This document shows positions 43,701 through 57,800 of a stretch of 64,000 nucleotides of DNA, in pieces (the stretch's first letter is position 1; each line of letters opens with the position of its first letter). Made by a program: the position numbers and the translations under genes. Source of the stretch: Apostichopus japonicus (lineage: Eukaryota; Echinodermata; Holothuroidea; Aspidochirotida; Stichopodidae); assembly GCF_037975245.1 (NCBI RefSeq), contig NC_092572.1, positions 24,040,489 through 24,104,488 of the forward strand, in the 5' to 3' direction. The notes below the pieces were generated by a model. That model had not been told where the DNA came from. It ran no database searches and was given only the letters and a program-made list of their open reading frames with translations.

Positions 43701-44540
43701 AACCACATGTGTCCGGCTTCCCTAACCCAAATGAGGTGCTAGTGGTCCATGTTTAATATGCCATGGCTAACTAATGTCAAAATCGGCCAACAGTGGCTAA
43801 TTGGCTTAGAAAGTTTGGTGACCAACCCCATAAAGTTATTAAGCCAACAATAGTTAAGGAGGTGATCTTATGGCACCCTGATCTGTTTTTAGAATCCATT
43901 AAACAAAACCACCAAAGAGATCGTGAAATATTTAATGATATCTTGAATTCTGGAATTACAACCAACATAGAGTAACCAATTGCTGTGCTCATTGAGCAGA
44001 TTATAATAACAGTCATGTTAATGTTTGAACAGTACAACACAATATAACACAGTATGCAAAGCATGACTAGATCACCTCACTTGTCGCATTCTGGGAACAC
44101 AAGTTATCATGGGGCCTTTTAAAGAGTCAAAACAAGATAACAAAAAAGTTCTTTGTCAATTTTTCATATTTTATCATGAGTGGTTTCTCCCCAAAACGAT
44201 TTCCATTGATGAAGAGCCTCTCTAGCCAAACCAGATACCAATACAGTCGTCTTTTAAGTCACATTGTTATATTTAATGTTAATATAACATATTATATAAT
44301 ACTTGATTGGTCTGTAAAGGTATATAATATCTCCCGTGTTTTAAAGAATTAGCTTACTAGAGACCTTTTATTTCAATCATTACTCACAAAGAAAAAAACA
44401 AACATTTTTACAACTAAAAACGAAATCGTATACGTGTTTGGAATCTGAGGGATGTCTAATGCTGTTCCACTGTCTGGTTACATGTAGTGTAAACTCATTT
44501 CTTAAATGAACTTGTAAGAATCTGACTTATACAAGTTCTT
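40770..44540. other. Unassigned DNA with homopolymer tracts
   Basis: No gene supported. G19 at 41251-41269, C17 at 42415-42431 and (TTA)n at 43031-43053. Small open frames (for example 43016-43312) have no recognisable domains or borders. Confidence 0.4.
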
Positions 44541-44544
44541 TTCT

Positions 44545-44773
44545 ACTTCCATGATCCTCCTGCAAGCAAGAACTCACGAAGAAGCCTCATTGGTTTATCA
44601 AAGCCACAAGCTGACAGAAGTCAGTCTCTTAGATTCATATTTAACGCCCATGATTATGAATTGTCAATCGTCAAAAACTCAGTAACTGGACGACATACAT
44701 TAATGTTGGAGTGACTCGAGCCGGGGACCTTATGATTGGATGGCACTGGCGTTAACCGCTGAGCTAACACTCC
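44545..44773 (-). mobile_element. tRNA-derived SINE (copy 1)
   Basis: On the minus strand it starts GGAGTGTTAGCTCAGCGG, with an A-box TTAGCTCAGCGG and B-box GGCTCGAGTCA about 50 bases apart. A body of about 170 bp is colinear with the copy at 57855-58104 (ATTAATGTATGTCGTCCAGT, ATAATCATGG, GAGGCTTCTTCG, TTGCTTGCAGGAGGATC). The head is a pol III promoter, not a working tRNA. I found no clear target duplication. Confidence 0.8.
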
Positions 44774-44779
44774 TCAATG

Positions 44780-45680
44780 AATTTTAACAAGAGATGTTTT
44801 TATGATTTTATGACATAGTAATGTGCTTGTTACGACTGTACACATCTATAAAGACACTCCTGCCTTAAGTTTATATCACCAGGATTGCAGTACATATATG
44901 ATAGGCTTTAATGATTCAGGACTTGGAAATATGCTACACAAAACTACATCATTCATATGACAATGAAACTGATTTAGCAATAGAATCAGTTCTCTATTCT
45001 AGTTTGAACATTTGAGTCTAAGTTTGCGGATTAAGCTTGCAGATTCACAAGATGAGAGTATAATAGCAATGAATATTTAATGTTTAACTATTGAATTCCT
45101 CATTTGAACTTTTAAGAAATTCTTATATCTTTTCAAAACACAGAATTAAGAATTTGGCACTGAATCCGTTTCCTACTATAATCTAAAAGATGGAACTATA
45201 AGCCATCACGATCAGAAAAGTCACTTTGAATAGTTGGAAGAACACGACACGTGAGTAAAGTTGGAGGATAGATGGAGATGACTGTACATACCACCATGAT
45301 AGGAATATGTTAACTCTATGGATTATTTACTGATCACTTATCTTTGAATAATTAGATCCCCCTTCAAGATACATTCATAAAAAAAAAAACATTCAAATAA
45401 AAAAACGACCGAAGCACCAAACAGAAAGGGAAATAGTAGCTTGAGACATTAACCCAACTATTCATGGGAATCTGTAATCTACAGATAATGCTACAGGTAT
45501 AGCTAAAAAACAATGCTAGTAATATATCTGTCTCCTACAGACAATGAATGACCAGATGATCCTAAACTACAAGTCGAACATGTGACTTTCCAAGATATGT
45601 TAATCAGGAAATGCATTGAAAGAAGTTTCAACATGTTGGTACTGTCAGTAGATGTGCCCGTGGCTCTATTCAGTTTCTTC
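44780..45680. other. Unassigned DNA
   Basis: No feature supported. Confidence 0.35.
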
Positions 45681-45686
45681 TTTATT
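45681..45686 (-). promoter_or_regulatory. Possible polyadenylation signal for the FG-GAP gene
   Basis: AATAAA on the minus strand, about 270 bp past the stop at 45956. Confidence 0.35.
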
Positions 45687-45737
45687 TAAGAATTGTCTGA
45701 AATCAAACAAGTCTCTTTCATTAACCCAAATGTTGCT

Positions 45738-45840
45738 ACTTGAAATACAGCTTACTTAATAAACACAATTCCTCATTCTATTTCATGACTTGAAATACAG
45801 CATACTTTATAAACACAACTCCTCATTCTATTTCATGATT
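45738..45840. repeat. Two 50-bp tandem copies
   Basis: ACTTGAAATACAGC at 45738 and 45788, each followed by CCTCATTCTATTTCATGA. They lie in the likely 3' UTR of the FG-GAP gene. Confidence 0.7.
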
Positions 45841-45955
45841 GAATCTTTTTAATTAATGTATTACAACTATTAGGACCAATGACAGCTAATTATGGACTTG
45901 TTCTGAGCACACTTCTAAGCACCAACTCCCACAAACGTTTGGGAATTACTCTGGA

Positions 45956-46188
45956 TTATTGATGGAAGAAACTGTTTGTATGTCTTCCAAGGTACGCTGG
46001 CCACCTTTGTCTGTGATATGGTAACATCTTCGCACATCTTCTTGCTGATGAGTTCAAACTGGGTGATAAGTCACAGTCACATTTCAATCGAAGACGGTAA
46101 ACTGTCAAAATGCCGGCATCTAAGTTGAATGGGTAGATGTTCAGAGGATCAAGATTCTCTGTGTGTTTCCTCATCTTCTCTTCATTAC
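45956..46188 (-). CDS. FG-GAP gene, terminal exon
   Basis: Acceptor CTCTCGAAAG, phase 1 in. Reads SNEEKMRKHTENLDPLNIYP, CDCDLSPSLNSSARRCAKML, then PYHRQRWPAYLG and a stop TAA. Three Cys (CDCD and RRC) may form disulfides. Confidence 0.8.
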
Positions 46189-49100
46189 CTTTCGAGAGGA
46201 AATGAAATTATTAAATCAACAAGAAAAAGGGAAATATTTCTCTTATTTACATTATTATCACGTATGACATAATAAGTGAAATAACATTAATGGATGAAGA
46301 ACTAGTCTGTGTGAGTCAAGCAGTCAACCAAAACCACACAACTCATTCAAACTGGAACATATAAGACTAAATCAAGTGGCACCAGCAGACCATGCACAGT
46401 TGTGTATGTGTCATGATTCAAGCGATCAATCTTCAACATTCCATTGGTAAAATAGTGGGTGGAAATGTATGTTAGTTTGAATATCAAACTATATTAATAA
46501 GGGAATATGCAGGTACATTGCCCAGAAGTGTCTTTCAGTGAATCCACAAAATGAATTCTCAGCCTTTTCAGAGACTGCAGCTTGTCAAGTTTTGAGGAAC
46601 TAGGTGGGACCGACATGACAGTGACCTATGTTGATAATATTATTCAAGTCACACTATTGCATAGTCACTTTGAAAAATACTTTATATTTCAAGTCACACT
46701 AAAGTGTAATTCACCAGCTTTACCAGACCATGTATGGGTCTCACATAATGGCACAGACTCCAGTCAACTGAAGAATAACTTTCACAAAGGTGCTAATTCT
46801 CACCACTGCTTAAGCAAATATCTTCAACATGATTGATGAATCCATCGTGGTCCAAACCATAAAATTGATCTGATGGAGAAGAGGAAGATTGAACTTAACC
46901 TCATATTATTGACATGAAAGTAAATATCAAATCTGATACATCATTGCGCCTGTCAACCTTGGATTGCTTTTGCTGCTTTTAATATTGAAACAAATTACGT
47001 CATAGAAGAAATAGCTTCATTTTGACGCAGCCTGAATTTATTTCAAAATGGTGACTGTTGGCAGAAAGCATTTCAAATATATATAAGGTAAATAATTATA
47101 AAGTAAATAAAAAGGTACATAAATATGAATATGACGTAAAGGGTGCTCAAGCCTTTAGAGAAACATTTAAACCTGACGACTTCACAAAATGAACTCTTTG
47201 GGTTACATGCTCAGTGGAATCAGAGAGCTTTAACAAGATGTACACAAGATATTATGACAGAACTGTATATGTAGAAGTTATGAATATTATTAATACCTCA
47301 CAACAGATATCAGATGAACTACCACAAAGATGATTAAAGAATTCAATTCTATGGATCTTGTTTTCACCAAACAGCAATACAATTGAAGAGCCAAAAACCA
47401 AAAATTGTATTAGATTCCATCGCAAAAAATATCCCCAAATAAAATGTCATTTTGGTGACTTTTCTTCAGTGACTTACTTTCTGGGTTCATTCTCTGTAAC
47501 TCATTATCCATATATTGTTTGATACAGTCTTCCTCTTCTGGAAGAATGAGCTGTTCAAAGAGAAACAGAAGGAGGAAAAAAGCATCATTTCTAATAACAG
47601 TAAGAAAGAAAAAAACCCTACTAACTATGACCTAAGGATCTATGTGATACATATCGAACAAAAATGGAGACGGTTAGTTTCATTCACAGACTGTTTTATT
47701 CAATGGCTAGGGGTATTCTTAAACCCAAGTATGGAACTCACATGGTCCTCTGATGGATAAAACCAATAAACAGCAAAAACGACATCTATAGAGTCACCAC
47801 GTCTGACAGATTCTGCATCAAGTGGAGGGGCTAGACTTCCCGTGGATATCAGCCTCTGTACGCCATCAGCGTCGTGTGCCCCTAGATGTCTCCGTCTTCT
47901 TCTGTTCGAAGTAGATGAAGACTCTCTACCGAGAAATTGAGATTCCTCTAATAACCTTTCGATATTTTCGTGTAAATATTCGTCTCTCGGCTGGTTTAGC
48001 GGTTCCTTCTCTGGATTTCTTTTTCTTCTCTCTCTTTGGTATGGTCGTCTGTAGGCTCCATCGTCTTGGTGACGTCTATTATAGTAGAAATCCTCCAGGC
48101 TTTGTGGATATGAGTTTTTCTTATCCTGCCTGGACGTTACACTGTTTTTCTTGGAATGATCCAGGGGACTGTAGTCGTTGAATAATTGCCGTTCTCCAAA
48201 ATCGGTGTCATCAGGAGCAGACTGGAACACAAAATCGCCGATATCCAAGTCACCATCTTCATCTAACTGATAACCTCCATCTTTGAGAAGTTGTTGGATC
48301 ATCAATTTCTTCTCCTCATCATCAAAGTTCTCTCTGAGGTAGCTAAGAAATTTATTCAACAGGTCATCGTCGTTCAATTCTGATATCTCATCTGAATCGT
48401 CGTCATCCATCGAGTGGGAAGGAGTCACATGATTCTGAAGTGCATATCAGAAGAAAGGATCAATTAATGTAGAACAAGGTCATATGAATATTCGTTAATT
48501 GACCAAAGCCCAAAAATTCCTCTCAATAAATGAAATACCAAAGACTGAGTTAAGAATGTTCTCAATGCAGCAACAAATTACTTGTAAGTCACCTGCAAAG
48601 AGTAACATTTCTTGTGATTGAATAAAACCATAATAAAGAATTTGTATATTTAATCAATGTATATGAAACATCTGTGTCAGATATGTATCTGTTGCATAAG
48701 TCAAAAATCAAGTAATAATGTTTAAGTAATAATCAATTAAATAATTTGAATGATATTTGAAAAACTTAGTGCGCTGTTGATTAATGAACTTTGCCAGGTT
48801 ATTTTTCTAACATGACATGGGTTGGTGTTGATGATGGGATAGTAAGAGTGAAATACTGCTGAGACATGAATAATTTTTCAAAGATGACTTTGATAACAAT
48901 ATTGATAAATAGACCATTTTCATGCATAGTTCTTAAGATAACACTGTTGATGAAGCAACTGTGTTAAGTGATTGGTTAAATGATGACTTGGACAACAATG
49001 TTGCCATTGGAACCATATTATGTTGTTTTCATAGACTTTGAAAACAATTTTGATGAATGATCAAGCCAAACTACTGCTTTTAAGTTGAACAGATTATAAC

Positions 49101-51306
49101 ACTTCATTTTAACTACTGATGCAAATGATGTTATCTTTAGGAAACAGTTCATTTTAGAGAAAAGAAAAGTAAAAGGGATTTAGAAAATTAAATTAAACAT
49201 GCAAAATATGGATTTAAAAAAGGAAAGGGTGGTGCTTTGCAAAAACAAAAAGTAAAAAAGTATATCAGCTATTCCTTTGTCAGTAATGAAATGCAACTGC
49301 ACTTTACCTTTCATATGAACAACTCAGTCAAGGTTCAATTCCACCACTCCCCCCCCCTTCTCCCTGATTTAATAAATGACAACGTATATGTGAGAGAAGA
49401 GAAAGCTCATAAATAATGCTTGAATAAATCAAAATAATTTTGCTGCCATTGCACTGTTCTTGATGAGCCTAGCTTCACCTCAAGCCTACACCCTCATGCC
49501 ACCCTGCCCCCTCCCCCTTCTGCCCCGTCCCTTGTAGTAAAATGCAAGTTTGAAACATCTTTGAAACTGATACAAACATTTTCATGCAGTTAGTATATTA
49601 TTCATGCGATCAGACACACAGGAAGCCAATTAACTTCCAGATTGTTGAAGTGTGAGTGTAAGGGCACTTACTTGCTCAACCTGGAAGTGAATTTGAAAAG
49701 ATTTAACATAATTTCCCAAGAACCTTTTTTGTTTTGGTTAATACTGAAGTAAAACAAGCTGATTTAATGAAGAAGCAATTTCTAATTCAAAATGACACAG
49801 AAATAGGTTTCTGCAGAGATTAAACATTACAAGAAAGCATCCATATGTTAGGTGCTAATGAAAAAGGTTTTATTGAATATCTCTAGGTACCTTACCAAAA
49901 TATGAAAGTGAAAAAATTTGAGTCAGAACGGATCTACACCCATATCAAATTGAGATATGAAGAGAAAATAAATGAATTAATGTTACAAATGTTTGGTCTT
50001 CTTTGTATTTCCATAGGTATGTGCTTGTTCCATATCACGTTTGTCCCCAAAAATATCTAAAGAACACGTACACAGTTTAATTGTATCATAAAACAGCTTT
50101 TATAGAAAAGAAAATGAAAGAAGAAAAAAAGAAGAAAAAAAAAGAAGTACCCTTAAACAGACATTCTGTTGTGATTGTTATGTTGGTAGAATGTCAATCG
50201 AAAAAAAATGTTAGGAAGGCTTGGCAATATTACGATATGAGATCTTCGGTTAAGATGTATCAAACTTGAAAACTTCTTCTGCCATACAAGAGATATATGG
50301 CTTTATCATGACGTTGCACCTCTCACATATATATCTACAACAGAGCTAAATGTCACTATTACAAGCCAGCAAACTCAGCTGCATTTGATAACTTTTACTA
50401 CTGGACACATTGAAATGAATAACCATTTTTCCCCTATTCATCTATTTCTGATTATTTTTCTACTAGAAAAATTTCAGGTTTATGATGAGAAGAATGAAAA
50501 CACACTAATATTTCTTGGAAATGGAACCATCTTCTTGTGTTTATGATTAAATTGTTGATAAAAAGTGTAATATATTTTGTGCAAGTCATTTTAGTCGTGT
50601 TTCCAAGTTTTCCAATGTGGTTATTTAAAAGGTTTCTAAAGGCAAATACTCGTTATCGAAATGACCCTCTTTTTGAAAAGAACAGCACCAGTTGGTTGAG
50701 GGGTTTTGGCTAATTATATTCGTACAAAAGAATTGCAAATGACAAAATGAATGCATATTTACCGAGTATTGTGTTAGTTATTATTCAATGGAAAGTAGTG
50801 AGCGAAAAGTTATCAGGATTAGAGCAAAGTGAAATTTATCTTTGATATTTGATACTTACAAATTGATGCAAGAGACTTAATTATCTGAAAAATAATATAT
50901 ATCATTTTCATCTTAGCACAAAGAGAAACCAAGTGTTGTGACAAGTCACAACTTGTAACAAGTCATAACTTGTATCACATTTTAAGTGAAGTGACTGCGG
51001 GTTTATAACTACATTTCATCTTCATCCTAGCTCACATATATACCTGAAACTTGTAATTCATGATATAACCTTTAACTATTATTCACTAAACTAAGTGCAG
51101 AATAAACTGACCATTATGAAATTAAACATCTTTGAAAAGACTACGATTTGCCAGTAGCCGAATCAAGCAGTTTTGCCCTATGTACTCAAATCAATCAATC
51201 TGGATTTTCTGAATGATTATTTATTCAATCATAATGAACAGATTACTTTTTCTATCATTAAACTTGTTATAGAATCTTCTTGCTGACATGGTGTAGTTGT
51301 ATACAT

Positions 51307-51352
<46 letters not shown>

Positions 51353-51767
51353 TTACCCTCTTCTCAACCAATGCATTAAGACTAAACCTGTTATAGAATC
51401 AACAAGTCACAACTTGTAACAAGTCATAACTTGTATCACATTTTAAGTGAAGTGACTGCGGGTTTATAACTACATTTCATCTTCATCCTAGCTCACATAT
51501 ATACCTGAAACTTGTAATTCATGATATAACCTTTAACTATTATTCACTAAACTAAGTGCAGAATAAACTGACCATTATGAAATTAAACATCTTTGAAAAG
51601 ACTACGATTTGCCAGTAGCCGAATCAAGCCGTTTTGCCCTATGTACTCAAATCAATCAATCTGGATTTTCTGAATGATTATTTATTCAATCATAATGAAC
51701 AGATTACTTTTTCTATCATTAAACTTGTTATAGAATCTTCTTGCTGACATGGTGTAGTTGTATACAT

Positions 51768-51811
<44 letters not shown>

Positions 51812-54800
51812 TTACCCTCTTCTCAACCAATGCATTAAGATGAAACCTGTTATAGAATCATATTCCACATTAATCCCATGAGGTAGTACCTCTTGTAAAA
51901 ATCGTCTATTCTTCTAATAAGAGGTTATATCTACTTAAGAGCCTGCCCTCTTCTCAACCAATGCATTAAGACTAAACTTGTTATAGAACCATCTTCCAAA
52001 TTAATCCCAATCTTCTCAACCAATGCAGTAAGACTAAACCTGTTAAAGAACCATCTTCCAAATTAATCCCAATCTTCTCAACCAATGCAGTAAGACTAAA
52101 CCTGATATAGAATCATATTCCAAATTAATCCCAATTTTCTCAACCAATGCAGTAAGACTATACCTGTTATAGAATCACCTTCCACATTAATCCCAATCTT
52201 CTCAACCAATGCAGTAAGACTATACCTGTTATAGAATCACCTTCCACATTTATCCCATGAGGTAGTACCTCTTGTAAAAATCGTCTATTCTTCTAATAAC
52301 AGGTTATATCTACTTAAGAGCCTGCCCTCTTCTCAACCAATGCATTAAGACTAAACTTGTTATAGAACCATCTTCCGAATTAATCCCATGAGGTAGAACC
52401 TCTTGTAAAAATCATCTATTCTTCTAAGAATAGGTAATATCTACTTAGGTACCTGCCCTCTTCTCAACCAATGCAGTAAGACTATACCTGTTATAGAATC
52501 ACCTTCCACATTAATCCCATGAGGTAGTACCTCTTGTAAAAATCGTCTATTCTTCTAATAAGAGGTTATATCTACTTAAGAGCCTGCCCTCTTCTCAACC
52601 AATGCATTAAGACTAAACTTGTTATAGAACCATCTTCCAAATTAATCCCAATTTTCTCAACCAATGCAGTAAGACTAAACTTGTTATAGAACAATCTTCC
52701 AAATTAATCCCAATCTTCTCAACCAATGCAGTAAGACTAAACCTGTTATAGGATCATCTTCCATATTTATTTGATGAGGTAGGACCCCTTGCTGATATGG
52801 TGAAGTTGTATATATATACTTAAGTGCCCTCTACTCAGCCAATTGAAGTAAGATTGTCCCTGTTTAAGAATCGTTTTTCATTGGAATAGAATGAGGTTTT
52901 CGCACCTCTCATGTTACAATATCTTTTCCAATTAAAATGCTGAGGTACCTTAAATTGATACTTGCCTCTTTCTTAGACGGTTTCTGCAAATCCTGATTGC
53001 CTGCTCCGTGGTGCCTTTGGAGAGCTTCCTTAATAACTTTGTCTTTAATGTTTGGATGAGTTTTTAGAAACTTCACAGCAAGGATGGTAGCATTGACTGG
53101 ACTGGAATGTTCAAAGTCAAAGTATTGACCTGAATAAAGTAGAATAGAATAAAATAAAATAACATAGAATAATAAAATAAGAAAAATAGAATAGAAAAGA
53201 CTAGAAATGACACTGAACAACTTTAATGAGTAGTAATATTACAGTCTATAGATCACAGAGCATGTTACACAGAGTAGCAATATTTAACAAACAGTAACTG
53301 ATGACTTAACAACATATGAGCACAAATATACACATTTGTAGATATGTAATACATTGTATAACTACTTACAATACAACTATAGTTTCAAGATTACAGGGTG
53401 GATATACCAATCAGTGTATGCAAACCATAAATCAGCCCCAGCACCAAGACACCGTATTCTGCTTGGTCTAATCCTGTAGTCTTAGTCACCTTAATCATTA
53501 GAAAGCCCTGTAATAACACTGTCTTCACTCAAGTAACCTGACACATCAACATATCTTTCTTTTCTTTAATTCATATTGATCAATTATTCCATCTGAAGTT
53601 CCAGGTTATTTTACAGGTTATTGTAAATAACAGTTGTTTTAATGTTGTACAACATCTAAACGTAGACATTCCACTTTGCATGAGAATCGCTGATGGTAAG
53701 AGCATATATCTCACTTGAGCCAATTTCTGCACCTCTACGGATCTCAACATCTTCCAGGGTTCCAGGGAAAGATTAAAGGCCTGTTCACACTACAGCGATA
53801 TTTTATAGGAATACGGTCCGATTTTAGGCCAAAGAGTGAGGTTTGTGGTAGTGAATGTAATGAATGCAGTGGAACATTCGAATACCTACTCCAAATCTGA
53901 GGGGTTCTGGAACGGACTACATTCTGAAGTGACGTCACATCAAAAAACGATAAAAATCGGAAGAGGAATCGGATAGCTATCCGTTTATAGGAAATGGAGT
54001 CAATATCAAAAGTTAGGAGAGGGCTATTCCAGATAGCAAATCAGGTCCTTTATCACTGTGGCTAGAAGACCCGAACGAAAAACTGGCTGTTTCGATTCCT
54101 CCGGGAAAATCGGATAGTATTCTGATAAAAAATAGGTATAGTGTGACCGGGCCTTAACAATGACACTAAAACTTGGTTTCCTCTGAACTATTATTAAGAT
54201 TAACTGTTGCATTTTAACATTGTAATCTCTAACTTGACTAAATTACAAGATAGTAAGTGGATTCCAAATTTGTGTAATTTTACTGGAATAACAATAAATG
54301 CACATTTGTTACATGCAAGTGTTGTTTATAGTTCATTTCAGTTTTTGTCACTATTTCTCCTCCCTCCCTCCCCCCTCCCCCCAGTACCACTGTATCATAG
54401 TGGAGTCAATACGTCTAGCTTGAGTCCTTATGAGTACCATTCATATAATTAATGAAAGTGTAGTTTATTTCAGTCAATACCAGTAATTGGAGCCCCTCCC
54501 TTACCCCCCTCCCCCACTGTATCTTAGTGGAGTCAATACGTCTAGCTTGAGTCCCTATAAGTACCATTCCGTCTTACTTGAATCATACATGACATCTCCT
54601 GGAATATTCATGTTCCGGTTGAGTATAAATTGTCTGGTCACATCGTCAGTTCCAAATCTCTCTTTACAGAAATTCACTCTGCTTTTGCTTCCTCCAGTGA
54701 CTCCTAACAACAAATAAAATTAAAGAAAACCATTTAGGACCGACAACAATTTTTTTTCCCCCAAACAAATTGGAATCCATCACACTAATATCAAAATCTA

Positions 54801-57800
54801 CGTCTTAGCGGGTAAAATCATTCTTAACTAGTATTTTCACTCCGATCATGACTGCTCTCATGATTGTAAACATTTCTTTCATTTGAACATTATTGGTTGC
54901 TCCAACAGAGAATGACCATATCGTCTGTCGGAGTTAACAACTTCATTTCCCCCCCCCCCCCACCCCTCCTACAAAACTGATGGATACCATTTAATATCAC
55001 CATCTTTTCGAATGCTACAGAGTACGTAGATAGATAGCTTGATGGATACTTCCCTTTACCTTTGGCATATTTAAACTCTGAAGTGTCTTGTTCATGTCCA
55101 GCACACATTAACCCCCAGTAGATGAAGGCATCATTGCCGTGACCCTCAAAACTGACGGAGAGGGAAGAACTCTGAACACTGCCTGACATCTTCATAGGTG
55201 GGTCCAACAGAGGCTTGCCATTCTGCCCATCAAGTATCGTTACCTTAAGAAAAAAATATTGATGAGATATCTTTACCTCAAAAAGCAACACCCAAATCAA
55301 TAGACAACATAATGCATTTTTGGTATTGAATGACAAATTAACAAAGCATTACCTCCTTGAACAACTAGTGGAAGAATATATCCTTGGGTACTTCGTTTGC
55401 TAATATGCAACAAATCGGCATATTTTGGAGAAATTAAGGTTTATAAAAAAGGAGGATGAAAAGCAATCTTGTAGACTGGATTAAGGAAGCAGACATCATG
55501 GTCAAAAGTCTGTTGAGGCAGCCTTCCAGACTTTCAAACATATTTCAAAGAGGAATGTATCAGAAGCAAAATGAATGTTTGAAAGGTCAAGTAGAAATGG
55601 AAAGATTAGCTGTAAGTTAAAATACTTACATCCCTCCTTGTTTTATGGGGAGTAGAGGGGAGGGGATTCGGAAGGGGAGGGTACAGGGGTGAGGGAGGCT
55701 ATGAAGAGATCAGAAGTAACAGTCTGTGTCATAGGTGGCCATTCTCTAAGTGTTAATTACCTGGCTGTAGTAGTAGAGAGGATAACCTGGTCCGTAGTTA
55801 AAGATGATCATGAAATCGGGTACGTCATCATCGTTGTAGTAACCGGCTCCTGGTGTGCTGTCAAGGAAAACACATTCGTCACACATCAGACTCTTTATTC
55901 TCAATAGTGGAATATGACCAGCACAGGCGTGATGATAGCAATTTCATGTGCTTATTATATATGTACATTCAAGTATTAAATGACAACAGACAAAATGGAG
56001 GTTGTATGAAGGTGCAGATCACAACTTTGATGATGGCATATGATGGCATGAAATGGCATTCGATAATGGCATATGCTGATATCACAAACTGACGTGTTAA
56101 AAAACCTGGAGTTATTACCAATGGCTATGACGATCAAGACATAAATTTATCGTAACCTTTATGCGGAAATGGACGACTCTTAATGACACACTCTCATGTG
56201 AGTAAATTACTTCCAAGAGCTTTGTGGAAGAGACAAATGGCAATATATACAAAAGTTGCAACATCTTCAGGGTTAACATGATGACATACTAGTGAAAAGC
56301 ACTCACATACAATTGAAAACAAACATTTTGTAAAGCTCTGGGAAATCTTACAGATGGCTATGAAGGTCAAACTGTATACAAAATAGGAACATCTTCAGAG
56401 TACAGATGACAAAATATAGGTAAAAAAAGACTTCCCTGCTAAAACACACATTTTCAATGCTTTTTGGACGTAAAGGATGGCTATGAAGCCCGGTATACAA
56501 AGAGGGAACTTCTTGAAGGAATACATGCTAACACAGTGACAAACACTAGCATGCTCAAACAGGTTTTCAGTGTTAAGGTGATGTAATGAAGGAATATGAA
56601 AGTCAACACACTAGTGAGGAACATCTTGAGAATGTAGATGATAACATAGTGACAAACACTTACATACTGAAACACGGAATATCAATGCTTTGAAGCTGTC
56701 AAGGATGGCAATGCAGGCCAACACACAGATTAGTAACATCTAAAGAGCATACAGGGACAACACAGTGACACACAATTACATGCTCAGACAGGGAATATCA
56801 ATGCTTTGAAGATGTAAAGGATGGCAATGTAGGCAAACACACAGATTAGGAGCATCTTCATAGCATAGAGGACAACACAGTGACACACAGTTACATGCTC
56901 AAATACAGAATATCAATGCTTTGAAGATGTAAAGGATTGAAATGTAGGCAAACACACAGATTAGGAGCATCTTCAGAGCATAGAGGACAACACAGTGACA
57001 CACAGTTACATGCTCAAACACAGAATATCAATGCTTTGAAGATGTAAAGGATTGCAATGTAGGCCAACACACAGATTAGTAACATCTTGAGAGCAGAGGG
57101 ACAACACAGTGACAACCAGTTACATGCTCAAACACAGACTATCAATGCTTTGAAGATGAAAAGGATGCCCAAAACGAACAGTCTGCTATTAGCGACAACA
57201 CAAATTGGAATTCTTTTGAAGGGCATGGATGGTAACACCATGACTGTTTAATGCAAAAACACATATATCTACTCGATGCTTTTGAGATGTTTGAGAGGCT
57301 AGCTGATAAGGTTAGCTGAGGAAGAAGACCTTCTCTGAGCACACATCTCAATAAAGTACAGAGGGAAATGTTAAACGAACATCAAACAAATAGAATAAGG
57401 ACCTAACGCTCTTCTGATTACCTGTAAGACTCTGAAAAAGGAACGGTTGTGTTCCAAATGATGTCATAAGTTTCCCCATCGATGGCTAGGACTGTACCAT
57501 TGAAAGGTACCGATACTATATCGACTACACCATCCTTTGTCAGATCAACGAGAACGGGTGGCGTCATGACTCCTTTGATGGCATTTCTGTAGATTACTTT
57601 AGCCTGAGAAGAAATTAATTTAAACAACCAAATTAAAAATAATATAAAAATCAGGGCCAATTCTCAACTATTAACTTTAGCCCTTCATTACAATCAAAAA
57701 AACTTTTGGCACCTTTGAATCAATTCGAACAATCCTGTTAGTTGTTAATGATTTTCCATCCGTAATTCCATCATCCATCATGTTAAAAAAAACTTCCAAT

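Noticed and set aside
47915-48181. Plus-strand 88-codon frame
   Set aside because: Antisense shadow of the 693-nt coding exon.
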